From contig NC_087073.1 in NCBI RefSeq assembly GCF_026151205.1, forward strand, positions 15,645,837 to 15,705,836: 60,000 nt of DNA. The letters are read 5' to 3'. Source of the stretch: Bolinopsis microptera. Taxonomy: Eukaryota > Ctenophora > Tentaculata > Lobata > Bolinopsidae. The notes below the pieces were generated by a model that was given only the letters and a program-made list of their open reading frames with translations, ran no database searches and was not told where the DNA came from. This document shows positions 30,201-43,757 of this stretch, piece by piece (position 1 is the stretch's first letter; every line of letters starts with the position of its first letter). A program made the position numbers and the translations under genes.

Positions 30201-33200
30201 TGATCCTGATACAGTACCACCAAATGGCATGGGACCCGTAATTTTTCCCTTCGCATACATAATATTCAGGAGATTTTGGAAGATTAAATGCAGCATGCGT
30301 CATTAAGAATTTAGTAAGTGAATCAAGACCGGCGATCAGAGATAATTAGATAAAGAATTATAATTGGAAGCAGGGGCTAGTTCACGGGACCGAGTTCACG
30401 AGAAGTAATCCAGTCTGTAATATTTAAAAACGTCTGATTTTGAGTTTGGAGATAACTGGTTTTCCTTTTACTGCTAATTACTAAAAGCGACCTCTACAGT
30501 CTTAACATTCTAGCTTCATAGGCAAGACTGCCAAGACATTCCGTCATATAGAGTAATAGCTGTCAGTCCCACTACTACTCAAAGAGTAACAAGAAACAAA
30601 AACTCACCAGATTTTCTGATATCCTTCCAGTTAGCCACGTGATCGAGTACAACTTTATTCTGATCCAGGTTAATCAGCTGCTCCTTTACAATCTTACATA
30701 CATCCTTCAGTTTCTCACTGCGTTCTCCAACGTCAGGTAGTTTACTGGAAGCAAGGGACACAAAGAGCTTAACATTGCCGTCTTTGTACGCCTGATAAGA
30801 GGGAAATGCTTACAAAAACTTGGGACAGACTTTTATATATCATTCCCTATCATTTTATGTTACATCGTGTCTTATCTTTTGATAAGAGGTTTAAACAAAA
30901 TTTCGTTAAAATGATGGAAACATTTGTTTGTTTACGTCGCTCATGGTGAAATCTAGTTATATGAAAATTTAAATCAAGTTATACATTAAGAGTATTTAAA
31001 TTTGGTTATATTAGTATTTAAAATCGAGTTACATAAATTTACATCATGGATTTATGGGCTTCACAAAAATATAGGTTTAACAAAGATTTTCGGCCAGATA
31101 ATTTGAAGCAATACATAAGACCATGATAAGTCTACACTATAAACCAACCAACAATCGAACTCACCTCAATATCAATAGTCTTATGAGAGAGAACAGAAGC
31201 AGCAGCAGCTACATAAGCTTCTCCATTAATAGAGTGAACTAGATCAGAGTAAACTACTCCCGTCTTCCCTGATACCTTTATACTGAAACGGTGGAGATAT
31301 TATTTTAAGGGTCATCTGGGAGGACTTAATATAATTAAAAAGTAATCGGTTGATAATATATTATTAATAATTAACAGATCATCAATAATATACAATATAT
31401 AATAATAAATTGGCAGCAATGATAACGTATCAGATGAATATCTTGTACGATGTGAAGACTACCCGCAAATAATTTGCCATGTTTATGCTGCAAATATGCA
31501 GTTACCTGAGCAGCGGGAAAATAGACATGAGCAATGTGGTAAACTGTCGACGTACACATGACAAACGGTGGGCACACCAGCATAACTAGATACTGACTGC
31601 GCAGTCATGCAGTGCTCCTCCCTGGGCGTATTGCAACAAGTAACAGTTAGTGAGCCTTCTTAAAACTGGAGAGTAAATACAGAACGCATTTTGTTGTGGC
31701 ACACTTTAGGAATTATACTTTGGACTGGTATTGTTTTTAGCGCCCCCATTGAACACCATTGAATATTAGCCCAACAACTTTAGATTAATTCGGTAAGTTC
31801 GATCCTTATTTTCTTGGCTGGACGAGATTCCAGAATCCGGCACCAACTTTTTGGCAACAAAGGTTTTCCATTTTGGGTAGGTACTAGGCAGCTAGCCGCT
31901 TGTGTTCTAAAAGGGTTGGCTTGCTGTTCGTTCAAATTTCAAGGATGTGAATTGTGAGCGGTCTGTTGTGATCTAATTTTGGTTGAGTATCAAATCCCGT
32001 CCTTCATGCGAGCTAAAATTGGTCACGTTATCTATCAACTGACTGTACCGGGCCGCGTGGCTACGTCACTCGGTGACCACGTGCCAGACAAACTGGTGCC
32101 GTACCATAAAGATCATTAAGTAGTACACACAAGTTCAGTGTGCAACTTGCACTTAAAAGATGCCGAATGCCTCCCAGCACACTAATTTATTATATTACAC
32201 AGTGCTTACAGCACTATGTGGGCATGTTCTGACTTTTTACGCTTCATAATTAAGAACAAATAAAAATTAGTTATACAAATTAGGAATGGGTATCATGCCC
32301 AATGAATACCTAGAGTCTCACTGAGTAGAATCCTACCATCATGATGAAATTTATCTCAGGTTGTGCTGCGGACTCCTTTAAATGAGAATCCAGGTAAATA
32401 TCCAAGTAACCGGGACTTTGGTATTTGTGTTCATTATACTTATCCATGTTACTCTGGTTATCTGACGACAAACACAATCCCTTTACTGTACGATACTGGC
32501 GAATTTAGGGGTTTTCTAAAGTTCTGCATTTCCTTTGAGAGGCACGATTCCTTCACGGGCTGAGGGGCTATGAAGATGCTCGTAAATACAGTTACTGCCC
32601 CGAAGCCCCGAGGATATATCAGCTACGTCATCACGGAAATGGGAACCTTCGTTTAAAACGCTGGATAGGAGCCAGGATAGGCAGCACTTAGTAAGAGCTA
32701 TTACGGAAACATTACCGCAGTTTAGTTTCTTTAATGGGGAATGTTGTACAGTACATCACCATGCCTCACTGAGAATAGCAATATATATTTTGTAGGTTTC
32801 TTATTTATATTAAGAGCATTTCAAAGAAGCAGACCAAACATCTCATCTCTTATTGTAATATTACACATTCAACCAGATGTAGTGATGTATACATATTTAC
32901 AGTATTCAGAAGAACAAGTAATACTCCATAAATTAGTAATCATCTGAGTTAGTTGTGTGCATGAGTTGTGTCTAATCACTGGCATGGTGTGGCATCATTA
33001 CATGAAACGATGTGCACTGTGCAGCAGCCCACACTTCGTATCGACAAGTCCTTGGTTATGAATATTATGAAACATGAGCAGTGAATTGTTATATACAGTT
33101 TTGTACAGGTAATATTGATGTTACTGACATGTCATGGATGTGTTCCAAGTTTTGATTAATTACGAGAGCACAACCTGATAATTAATTAATATCAGGTAAT

Positions 33201-36200
33201 TTTACGGGCGGGTAGCCGCTGCCAAAATACAAGGCATGTGTATACGTTAGCCTATCAAGATTCAAGACTCATTAACATACAGCTTTTGCTATTAAATAAT
33301 ACGGGTGATTGTAATTGACAATTGTTTTAGTTTTACGTGATGCAAATCCAATTAAGTATTAAACATGACAGGAGATGTATGGTGTGACACATATCCTGTC
33401 ACCTGGTGTCATGTGATAAAATCAGACCAACTGTTCATATTAATACTTGTATTAGACAGATGAATGGGATGATACATTTTATGAAATTGCTGTTTAAAAT
33501 AAGTGATTCAATTAAAAATATGACAATTGTCCATCAGAAAGTTCCAATATAGATATATCAGTTCGTTTTAATATAGAAAGTGAGTTTTAATATAGATACT
33601 ACAGTAAGCTTTCAACACATTATAAACAATATATTATGACAAAGAACATTATTGTGATTGTAAATAAAAAATTTAGTTTAAGTAATTTCAACGATTTAGT
33701 GTACAAAGCTCATGACAGACGCTTATGGAGAAGCTATGGGTGAGTCGAGACTACTCGGCCACTCGATTTTATGATTTATATTCTATTATCTTGTGTTTGC
33801 TGTATATAGTTGATTAATAATAATAAACAATATATAATATATTGTATCTATATACATTATACATGTGTTAACAATTGCACAGTTCCACCTCATTGTAAAG
33901 CAATTGCAGCTAAAATGTACCGTACTGTACTGTACTACTTTACTATAACTTATTGTTCTAATTACTATACGGACACGTTCATTGAAGTTTGAGGATATTG
34001 GTAAATTTCTAAAATAGCGTTTTCGACGATAGTGGCTTAATTTTAGCATCTATTAATCTAGCGTGTTCATAAGTTCTGAACATTAGCCACGTGACCCATA
34101 CTCCCATATGCACTGCTCAGAAATAAAATGTATTGCTTTTAGGCATAATAATGTAAAAAATGTCACATTTTTGTGACATTGTTTACCATAGCTGCCCAAT
34201 TATCATTCCTTGGTCTGAAATATAGTAGATTAGGTCAATCTAACAATTATGATACAGCATTGGTTAAAGGGCACGGATCGTACGGCTTTAGGGCAATATT
34301 TCGTAAACTTTGTCACACTCAGAATACGAGACCTCTTTTCTACTGTGAGGTGTCCTCAAAACGCTTTCAACTCATTATTTGATGGTTCTTCTGCCAATCA
34401 TAGCCCTAAAATATGTTGTTTTGAAAAGTTAGCAAATACATGCACTTGGTTATTGGGAAATGATGTAAATTCTGTCACATTATATGGAATTTGAAATTCT
34501 GGGTGAATTTCCGAAATCATTTATATCTGATTTTGATTTGGAAGGCGGGAAAACTCTATATAAGGACGATACACGGATACAGTTGATTCAAGTATAGGGC
34601 AGTTGATGTAAACATCGTTACAAAATGATACGACATCGTAAATAGGTTACATTTTGCGGGGAAAATCTATATAAGGACGATACACGGATACAGTTTATTC
34701 AAGTATAGGGCAGTTGTTGTAAACATCGTCACAAAATGATACGACATCGTAAATAGGTTACATTTTGCGGGAAAACTTTATATAAGGACGATACACGGAT
34801 ACAGTTGATTCAAGTATAGGGCAGTTGATGTAAACATCGTCACAAAATGATACGACATCGTAAATAGGATAAATTTTGCGGGAAAACTCTATATAAGGAC
34901 GATACACGGATACAGTTGATTCAAGTATAGGGCAGTTGATGCAAACATCGTCACAAAATGACATTGTAAATAGGTTAAATTTGGAAACAATGATTATAGA
35001 ATGAAATAGTCTGTGATTAACATATTACGTACATTATAAAATGGGCAGGGGTTTTTATATTTCCTGTATCTCTGTATTAATCATTTCGGACTGTAATTAG
35101 GACTGTTCACGTGAAAGAAATTGTATCTAAATTTTACAATGACGTACTCGTATGTGACGAAATTTACATTCCTTGACCCTATTTTGAAGAACCATACCTC
35201 GGTTAGAATTCAACTATTCAATGTTCTTCCAGGAATTATTGGTTGGTTATTGTTTAGCAAATTAGAACTCAAGTTTAACAATGCTGAGTTTAATTTTACT
35301 AAGTTACTGAAATGTGACGAAATTTACTTTTCCTGCCCCAACAGTATAATTTCAATGTGATGAAAAATTGGCATGGATTTCAATATTTCCTGTATAAATC
35401 CATTCTAACTATAATAAGGACTATTGATATGAAAGAAAATCTATCTAAATTTTAAAATTACGTATGTGACGAAATTTACATTTCTTGCCCCTATTTTAAA
35501 GAACCATACCTCAGTTAAAATTCAATTTTCTTCCAGGAATTATTGGTTGGTTATTGTTCAGCAAATTAGAACTCAAGTTTAACAATGCTGAGTTTAATTT
35601 TACTAAGTTACTGAAATGTGACGAAATTCACTTTTCCTGCTCCAACTAACAGTATAATTTCAATGCGATGAAAAATTGGCATGGGTTTCTATATTTCCTG
35701 TGTAAATCCATTCTAACTATAATAAGGACTGTTGATACGAAAGAAAGTCTATCTAACTAATGCAAGTGCTGATGTGACGAAATTTACATTTCTTGCCCCC
35801 TATTTTGAAGAATCATACCTCGAATAGGATATAATTTTACTTTATCACCATACTTATGTCGATAAACTAGTTATTTTGCCAACAAATAGCAAATAAAGTT
35901 ATCATATTTTTTTGTGATGAAATTTACAAATTTTTTTACCATGTTCAGGTGTTGAAATTTTGCCAATGTTAACATATCACTCAATCACTACCATATAATA
36001 ACTTATATGACCGGTTGTGTGGTTGAAATATTGTTAATTGATCCATAGTACGTAATATAGGGTGTTTAAGTTGGTATACTATTATTTACTCAATTTCACA
36101 CATGTTGAAATATCATACAAAATGTATGTGACAAAGTTTACCTATTTCTGCCTTCTGTATTTGTATTTGCCTATAACAATGAAATATGTGAACAATTCCA

Positions 36201-39200
36201 AACACATTCAGCTCACAAAATAATGCTAGACTATTCGGCATTTCTTGTCAGGATGTCATAAATATCCCTCATATAAATTTCTTAAATGTGTGACGGAATT
36301 TACATGGTGCAACCATTTAACGAAAAAAAGTCGCTAAATATGTAGATAATAGTCATATGCAACTATCCTATAAATTTGAAATTCGAAAATTTGGTCAAAC
36401 ACGACAACAAGGGGTCCATATAAACTCTGTCACGTTTTTATAGTGTGACAAAGTTTACAACTCACTGCCGGCCGCATTTAAGCGATATCTTATCGTCTGA
36501 TAAAGATATCGTTATGCGACAAAGTTTATCTAGAGGATGAAACGATTATCCTAACCATTGAGGGTTTATATAGTTTTATAGTGTGACACATTTTACATCA
36601 TCGTGCCATTGAGTAGGGTCACTAATATTTACCAATATCCTCAAACTTCAATGAACGTGTCCATACAGTATACACGATATTAGATAGGTATCATATTATA
36701 CTTATTACTTCTGTGTATACATATCCTCAAAGTGCTAATTTTCTGTGCTGTGCTGTACTGTTCTACTCCACTGTTAACTGTATTATATACAATATAAAAC
36801 ACTGCACAACAGTACTTACTTCTGTATGTCCTCCAAGTGGGTGTCTATCCCAGTTTTCACAGTAACCGTCTGTTTAGTCTTGGTAGGGTTGTTAATAGTA
36901 ACATCATGTCCGATAACAGAGGTAGTAGCTAGGGAGGTGAATATCGTCTCCTTGATGGTGATACAGCTCTCTCCCACGTGGTACAGATCCACCTGATAGA
37001 GGGGGGGGGGGGGGTGAGAAGGAGATAAAACACAGTACTGGAGAAGTAGTGGTTATCTAGTCACGTGATTTACCAGCTCACTAGCCCTCTTACCTGACAA
37101 TATATTATATACTCAGCCCCCCATCATTACCCACGTACCACATTCATACATTCGTCTAGATATGAAGATATCAAGACCCTTCTCACGTTGTACCATAGGA
37201 GCTGCCACTGCATTCTATAATCACCCTACATTCCTATATATAATACACTGAGAATGTAAGGAGAAGCAAGGAGATGTAGCTCGCCTGCTCGCATGTTTGG
37301 AGTTTAACAATTGCACGATAATAATTAATTAACTATACATTCCACAATCCTGTGGAATGGATTGAACAAGCATATCAGCTGATGATTATCTGCAGATGAT
37401 TATTATATAGCAAGTATATAATATTCTATATGGTCTGTGGTTCTGAAACCACCTTATATTGTACAAGATGCATAGTACTTAATTCATAAGATACGTATTC
37501 AGCTGAACATCTTACAGAACCGTTTCACTGTCACTGTGCCAGATGTATTCTGAATATCTCACGGTATGAACTATTATGTGTTTAAGCGAGTTTTACTGCT
37601 CAAACTGTGGCTTCAGCAGAGATACTCAAACTTCTCGAAAGCTCTAACAGGAAATGAGAAGAACTAATTGCAGCACATCAGACCGCAGTCAAGTTTAAGG
37701 TTACCACAACAATTTCAATATGTACAAATCTGCGCATGAGTACTTAATACTTAAACAGTTATAATACAGCTAGCCCGGGAGCTTGTTACTTAATACTTAT
37801 TCAGTTATACAGCTAGGGACTTGTTTTTAAAGTACTTTCAAAACATTTTCAAGTTTAAATCACATTTAAAGACAACAAACAAACAAAAAAAGACGTATTA
37901 AACCGTGGTCATTAGGAAAGTTCGCACGAGATAGACCACGTCACAACAAGAACTTTTAAGATAGTCATATGATGTTCAACTAATTGACTTTCGATTAATA
38001 AAATTTTTGAAGCATCTAGTCGAGGGCAAATTAAAGCTAACGAGTCATTTTACATTTTGTTTTCTTATGACAGCTTCCAAGCATGCAATAAAAGTTTAAA
38101 CATGTTTATTCGATTCATCAGATCTCACTCTTTCAGAATCCGAAGAGAAGAGGTTGAATATGGTGTAGAGGCACACTCTCGAGGAACGTTTTGACGTTGT
38201 CCTCGGACTAGCCCTTCAAATTGTTTCTGTCTAACCTGTATTCATGAACAGTCGACGATCATATACTAACCTGACATGAGTTTTGAGAGGTGAGATTGAG
38301 GCTAACTCCTGTCACGCTTATTATAATATTTAATTAGTGATAGTTTTAATGTTGAATGCTTTTATTTACTGTATAACTCCACTTTTGAACTATTTGACGA
38401 CCATTTATTATTTTCATAATCGCACCGGCTTTTTTCCAGGGAGTGCGATTACAAGACTAATTGCACCGTAAGCATATTCGGTGCGATTACAAAACTGATT
38501 GCACTACTTTTTTAGAGCCCTCTCAATAACTGTTCTACTACTATGAGGTACTGATTTAAATATTGATTTAATTTTAAATCAGTAACCTGGGGTAATTTAT
38601 GTCCGACAGTGCAACAGATTTATGATCATAATAAAATAGAAAATATTTCCTTGCGTTTTTTCTTGTAAAACTTTCTCAAACAGTTCCATTTTTATTACAC
38701 TTTATAGTTTAGAGCCTAATTTGGCATGATATCAGATCATGTGATATTATATTGCCCCATGGAGAGCATTGCCAGAGCAATTGGTCTCGTGCGTGAGCTA
38801 GGAGGTCGCCAGACATCTCATTTTAAACTTTTAAAGCCGTATCGATTTTCTATACGTACGCATATCAAAAATCAAATGTGTAACTAAAACAGAAATGAAA
38901 TTACAAAAGTTTTAAATTTTTGTCAAAAAACAAACTTTAAGGGGTGTTTCTAATGACCAGGGTCTATTACAGATTTAAAATGATTAATAATGATCTTAAC
39001 CATCAGCTATATTAAAATAGGTAATTCGATCAACTTTATATAGCCAGATTAAAATATACCTGTCCATTTTTGAGGTGAAGTACTGACATAGCCAGCGAAA
39101 AGGCACTGTCGTGAATGTAGAACTTGAGATTAATGTTGTGTCCTAGATCCAGAGGTTGGGCATCTGGGGGAGCAGTCATCGTTAAAATCAAATAACTTTT

Positions 39201-40267
39201 AATCCTCCAGTCTTAAATCTATACATTTACATAAAATAAGCTCTAGACTCAAGATCTTATTTTTTTTAGGGAAATGTATAAATTTATCATCACGAGTCTT
39301 ATCTAGTACGTGTTAACTGTTAAAGTAGCCGGATATCATTTTGGCACGAGACGATTATTCGTACAAAGTAAGGTGTTGATGTATTATATTCCCTACAAAA
39401 TCAACAACTTATTTTGTAAACTAGAACATTTTAGTGCGAAATATTGTATCAGAGCTGATAATCTGTGATCGGATACTAGACTCCAAGGAGACAGCTTTTA
39501 ACTCTAAGTGCAGGTTGAAATCTTATAACTGAAAAACCCGGAAAGACAGTGATCTGTATTTTGAAAGCTCCAGCTTAATAAATATTTCGTACCACTTATA
39601 ATATGTTTTAAACAACCCCCTCCAGACAGTGATATCTGAACTTACTATCAAGGAGGACAGAGTGAGCGCCAGTGAGCGGAGTAGTGGCCACGTGACCATT
39701 ACCCACCAGGAACAGTCTATCTGGTCTCTTGGGTCCCTACATTCAGGACAATGTCCATTTCAGCTGATAGTCTCTCAAACTGAGCTCTGTACCCTGACAG
39801 ACAGGGGGGGAAGTTGGCTACCCGTGTTGAGATCGGGGCTGTCTCCTGGGGGAGGATAGTTAATAGTTGAGTTAAATAGTTTAAAAGTAAAATAGTTAGG
39901 TAAAGTAGTAAATATCAGTTAAGTTAAAACTTATCTGACGATATTGATCGACTGATAATTTAGAAGACTGACAGTTTAAATAGCTCAACAGACAATAATA
40001 GCTTTGGTAAATCAGTACTTCTTTTATTGAAATTGTAAGGCTCTAAAAGCTAACAGCAACAAAACACAACAAACCACAAAAAAATAGAAAATGTATCACA
40101 TAGAAATGGTTGCCAACAACAACAAAACTCACCGGTTCTGATTTAAAGCTGAGACTCCTAAAATAAAGACCAAGGAAGATGATAATACCAATAGCAACAA
40201 GGATCCGGCGGGTTCTGGTGGGGGCCAACACTACAGCCATGTCCACACGAAATGGTAAACTTGGCAT
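27239..40267 (-). CDS. KIAA2013-like (DUF2152) transmembrane protein, frameshift in exon 2
   Basis: Orthologue of human KIAA2013 (DUF2152), a membrane glycoprotein-like protein of unknown function. Exons, 5' to 3': 40133-40267, 39646-39845, 39060-39163, 36820-36992, 31165-31282, 30608-30791, 29703-29860, 29332-29487, 28685-28816, 27570-27754, 27239-27416. All have GT/AG borders and matching phases except exon 2. About 573 residues against 634 in human. The start has a signal-anchor helix (AIGIIIFLGLYF); the end has a second helix and then HMIYKEFCSG, the family's conserved C-terminus. Family landmarks: VNLTMYYLIS, NCFKGS, LYACDQIC, and PATPIVYIAT. Exon 2 must change frame between GTQETR and RLFLVGNG: it is 200 nt where 199 would fit, and a TAG follows ETR. 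Either a sequence error or a disabling mutation. Confidence 0.88.
34537..34985. repeat. 111 bp tandem repeat, 4 copies, intron 4 of KIAA2013-like gene
   Basis: Units with TAAGGACGATACACGGATAC at 34561, 34672, 34783 and 34894 (period 111). Each contains GTAAACATCGTCAC and CATCGTAAATAGG. They are a few percent divergent. The predicted frames across them are repeat artefacts. Confidence 0.9.
35100..35830. repeat. About 310 bp tandem repeat, 2.3 copies, intron 4
   Basis: GTGACGAAATTTACAT at 35154, 35466 and 35774 begins successive units (312 and 308 bp). Each unit has a second copy of the word halfway along (CTGAAATGTGACGAAATT). Divergence between units is roughly 10%. Confidence 0.85.
37001..37014 (-). 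repeat. G14 homopolymer next to exon 4 acceptor
   Basis: On the minus strand this is C14 followed by TCTATCAG and exon 4, so the homopolymer is the polypyrimidine tract of the acceptor at 36992/36993. Confidence 0.85.
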
Positions 40268-42065
40268 TATGGAGGGAGTATGGAGCTCACTCTACGTCCT
40301 CATTGTAACATGGCTGTGATTATAGGGGGGACCAGTGTTAGATCTAGTGGACTATAATTGGTATTAATAGCATAATTGGTTAATTGAAATATACTATAAT
40401 TGGGATTAATACCATAAAAGGTTTATCAAAATAGCCAGTTTGTATTTTGTATTTTGTATGTTAATAACCATTAGCCAGCTACTGCATACTGGAATGATGT
40501 CACCAATTAGTATGTGAATGTTGTGATTTAGTAGCAATTTGATTTAGCTCAAATTTGTCCATTATTGATTAATTGATTATTACTAGGATTAGCAAATTAC
40601 CAAAAAGCAAGAAAACAACATCACTTATAGTTTATGATATACGTTTGGGTCTTATTTAATAAACTGTACAGTTACAGAGTTTCGTTAGAGGATCACAACG
40701 GTTGCACACACCCGATATTAGTACTAATGAAGCAAGATTATGTAATTTAAACAGCATTTAAATATAAATGGCACTAGAACAACGAAATTAGCAGGTTCAC
40801 AAAAAAAACTGAACTTTAAGTGTAGCGTAATTTTAAAGAGTGAAATCAAACATCAAAGTGGATCAGTATAAATCGTGTTAACAAAGGTATCAATTGACAG
40901 CCAAGTAAGTAAAAATCAAGAAATTATCCTCATAATATAGTATTTACAATATATGTTTAAAACTAGCCTACTGATAATAATTACATTTTGATATTTGGAT
41001 ACAATTCTGAAGGGTTTCAACACAAAGATCATCCGTTCTGCGTATTTTATATGAATTTATGTTGGGTGGGTTTTTGGAGAATTAACAACAAGAGTAAAAG
41101 TTACAAGAGTAACGTTTAGTCGTAACCATGTAACCATGGTGACGAGTTGGATGGTCATGGTGAAATATGGGAGAAGTCTCCAAAAAGTTGATAGGATTAG
41201 CGGAAGTGGAGAGAAGATAGTCAGCTGGTCAAGCAAGGATCATACAGATATGGGAAGAGGTGACTAAGAAGCAAAACCCAATATTTGGCAGAGAACTAAT
41301 ATTGTGTATTAAGCAATTAATATAATCAAAATATCACAAATATCTGCTCCAATGTTCCGTGAAGATAATAGAATGCAGTTGTTGCTAGTTGCATGGATTT
41401 GAAACCCACATCTTCCTTCTGATGTGATGACCACCAAAGATTGCCTCAAATTCCTTGCGCTGAAAACTCCACAGATATCCATTTTGAAAAATAATAAAAT
41501 CATTTCCTAATCACCCTCTTTTTCAGAGCATATCGCACTGTAAGTTTTAATGAACAAACTTTCGGTATTTTAAATCATTAATTTAACGCTGCTGGGTAGT
41601 CTTATTTAGCTTAATATGATTTAACGCTGCTAAAATAGCTTAATATGATTGATCCAAATGTGATATTTTTATAATACAGAAAATAGTGCATCAAATTAAA
41701 ACAATGATAATAATTTACATCAAACGTCAAATATTTACAAGAAAATGCTAGCTATTTTCACTAATTTAGAACGTGTTTAGTTCTCATTTCACAGTAAACA
41801 GCTCATTATCGTAGACACTGATAGTCTTAAATTAGTCTTGCTCAGAGCGGCAAATGTTTGAGAAAGATGGCATGGTGGCTTGTGTTTTAGTCAATCTGCG
41901 ATCGATTATTATTGTGAACTATTAAGTCAGCTTCAAGTTATTGTTATCAGGTCAATAGGCATGTTTCTATTTGAACTACGACCAAACTAGTGAATAATAG
42001 CTAGTCTTGAACATATTCCATGGTTTATCTACAATAAAAGGCATAAAAACCTATTTTTAACCGTT
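40268..42065. other. Spacer between KIAA2013-like 5' end and ENTR1-like 3' end
   Basis: AT-rich, without open frames that look like exons. It should contain the promoter and any 5' untranslated exon of the KIAA2013-like gene, but no core promoter motif is convincing. Confidence 0.45.
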
Positions 42066-42071
42066 TTTATT
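42066..42071 (-). terminator. Candidate poly(A) signal, ENTR1-like gene
   Basis: AATAAA on the minus strand, 258 nt past the stop codon at 42330-42332. Nearest good match; not otherwise supported. Confidence 0.4.
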
Positions 42072-42329
42072 TAATCTGGACCTTAAAAAACAACACGAAA
42101 TCAGAAACAGCTACAACATCGCACGTAGCACAATAATTTCCATTTTCACCTTTCCTCTTAAATATATCATGCTCGGAGAACAACCGGTACATTGTCCAAT
42201 CTCATATATAAGGTACCCAGATTTCATGCACTCGAGTAATCCACGATAGAAAAGTTACGCTAGTCCAAACAAACCGTCAAAAACAAATAACAAATGTATC
42301 AATAACGACAGGTCCCACAACAACTGTCC

Positions 42330-43757
42330 TCATCTACTGTTTTTGCTTGCCAGACTAGCAGCTATCTTCCGTAATCCCTCTATCCCATTACACATCTGCT
42401 TGACAAGTTTCTCCGCGTTATCCGCACTTTGTGATAACTCCCAGGACACCCTGTCAGTTTCACATGATGTTATTTGGGAGCGGGTTCTGGCCAGCTCAGA
42501 TTCAGCTTCCGCAGCTCGTGCTTCACTGCGCTCTAGCTTTTTCTCTACCTTCTTAACCATCCGATCCAAGTCTTCGGTATCTTGTTCTTCTTTGTATCGA
42601 CTCTGAAATGATCCAGTGTAATTTGGGGAACTGCATAGGTTTAAGATATCAACAGAAAATCTTAAGATGCAATAACATTATAATCTCGTTATTGTAAGGG
42701 TTGTGATCGTAATCTGTTGAAAAATGCATACTGAGAATAAATTTAAATGAAAAATATTCTGTTACTCGCTACATTTGTTAAAAAGGCTACTTTTACTTTG
42801 GACATGTTAAAATTTGACTATTATAATCATCAGTAGGGAATAAAACTAACTAATTTCTAGTATAAATCATTTCCTGCTCACCTCAGAAAGTTCCAGATGT
42901 AATCTCTTGCACTTCTTCCGGCTCTTTTGTAACTCATTCTCTGTCATGGCTAGTTGTGCTTGGAGCTGGTCCACTTTCAAGCCCAGCTGTGTTGTCATGA
43001 ATTCCTTTTCTTCTAGTTCTGCATTACGTAGTTGCATTGCTTCCAGTGTGTCCCGTAATTCTCGCATGCTCATGTGGTACACACTTTTTTGGTCTGATGG
43101 GAGGTATATATTATATAAAGATTAAATGTGGGTAAAAGTGCAACACCAAAATAGACTTCTCGTTAGCTGAGGGCCTGATCACAAAAGATCGGGCATGAAT
43201 ACAACAATCTGTATGGGACTCAATAGTTCAATAGTGTGAATTGCTATATATTTGGTTTATATATTTATGATAGTCGATATGATATATAATACTAATTGTG
43301 TTCTATTTCAGAATGTGCCACAAACATGTTGTCTGTGGGGTTTGATAATTACTTGTAACAACTGGTGTGTTTCATTGCATAGTGATCCATTTAAAGTTAA
43401 CAAATAGGTCCGGTGCACAGTATCCACTTACTTGGAGTGCCGGGTTTGGAGGGAGGTTTAGAGGAGGGAGCAAGCGAGGGAGAGAACATCTTCCTCGACA
43501 AGTTTTCAGATGGCATAGGATCTGGTTGATAAGACTTCTGTGGGAACGATGAAGATTAAGTTGATTTATTCGAACAACATGAAGAAATAGATTATTTAAA
43601 TCCATGTAATAAACAGTATTCTATTGGGATAGAAAACTGTTGTTGTATGAACGACAACAAAGAAGATTATAAGGTCGACTTACTGCTACTTCATCGTGAC
43701 CGTTTAAGAAATTCAGAAAAGAGTATGGATTCTCAGGATTCTCTGCATTTCCCATAC
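42330..43757 (-). CDS. ENTR1: ENTR1/SDCCAG3-like endosomal coiled-coil protein
   Basis: Endosome-associated trafficking regulator family; in vertebrates it acts in endosomal recycling and cytokinesis. Four coding exons: 43684-43757 (ATG 43753-43755), 43432-43537, 42882-43093, 42330-42602 (TGA). About 230 residues, much shorter than human ENTR1 (about 430), mostly because the middle is short. The N-terminus has ENPYSFLNFLNG, matching the NPFSFREFL block of the family. A Ser/Pro-rich link follows, then a coiled coil from MRELRDTLEAMQLRNAELEE through RMVKKVEKKLERSEARAAEA, and an end (EKLVKQMCNGIEGLRKIAAS) like the vertebrate QLVSGAETLNLVAE end. ATG 43753 comes 2 nt after an acceptor-like TTAG, so a 5' untranslated exon, or further coding exons upstream, is possible. 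Its start lies about 600 bp from the 3' end of SDHD, same strand. Confidence 0.7.

Larger units (their letters stand above)
34160..36600. repeat. Dispersed GTGACGAAATTTACA motif field in intron 4
   Basis: At least 15 occurrences, in both orientations, of GTGACNNANTTTAC or its complement GTAAANTNNGTCAC (for example 34162, 34305, 34466, 34724, 35154, 35318, 35466, 35618, 35774, 35914, 36128, 36293, 36445, 36581), usually 100-170 bp apart. They persist between the tandem blocks where the surrounding sequence is not obviously repeated. Confidence 0.7.

Noticed and set aside
34758-34964. Repetitive ORF with NCPILESTVSVYRPYI
   Set aside because: Artefact of the 111 bp tandem repeat.
39629-39859. 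76-residue plus-strand ORF following an AG
   Set aside because: It is the antisense of exon 2 of the KIAA2013-like gene, whose minus-strand frames match the family and have consistent splice phases.
42343-42606. 87-residue plus-strand ORF over the ENTR1-like exon
   Set aside because: Antisense shadow; the minus strand shows the coiled coil and splice signals.
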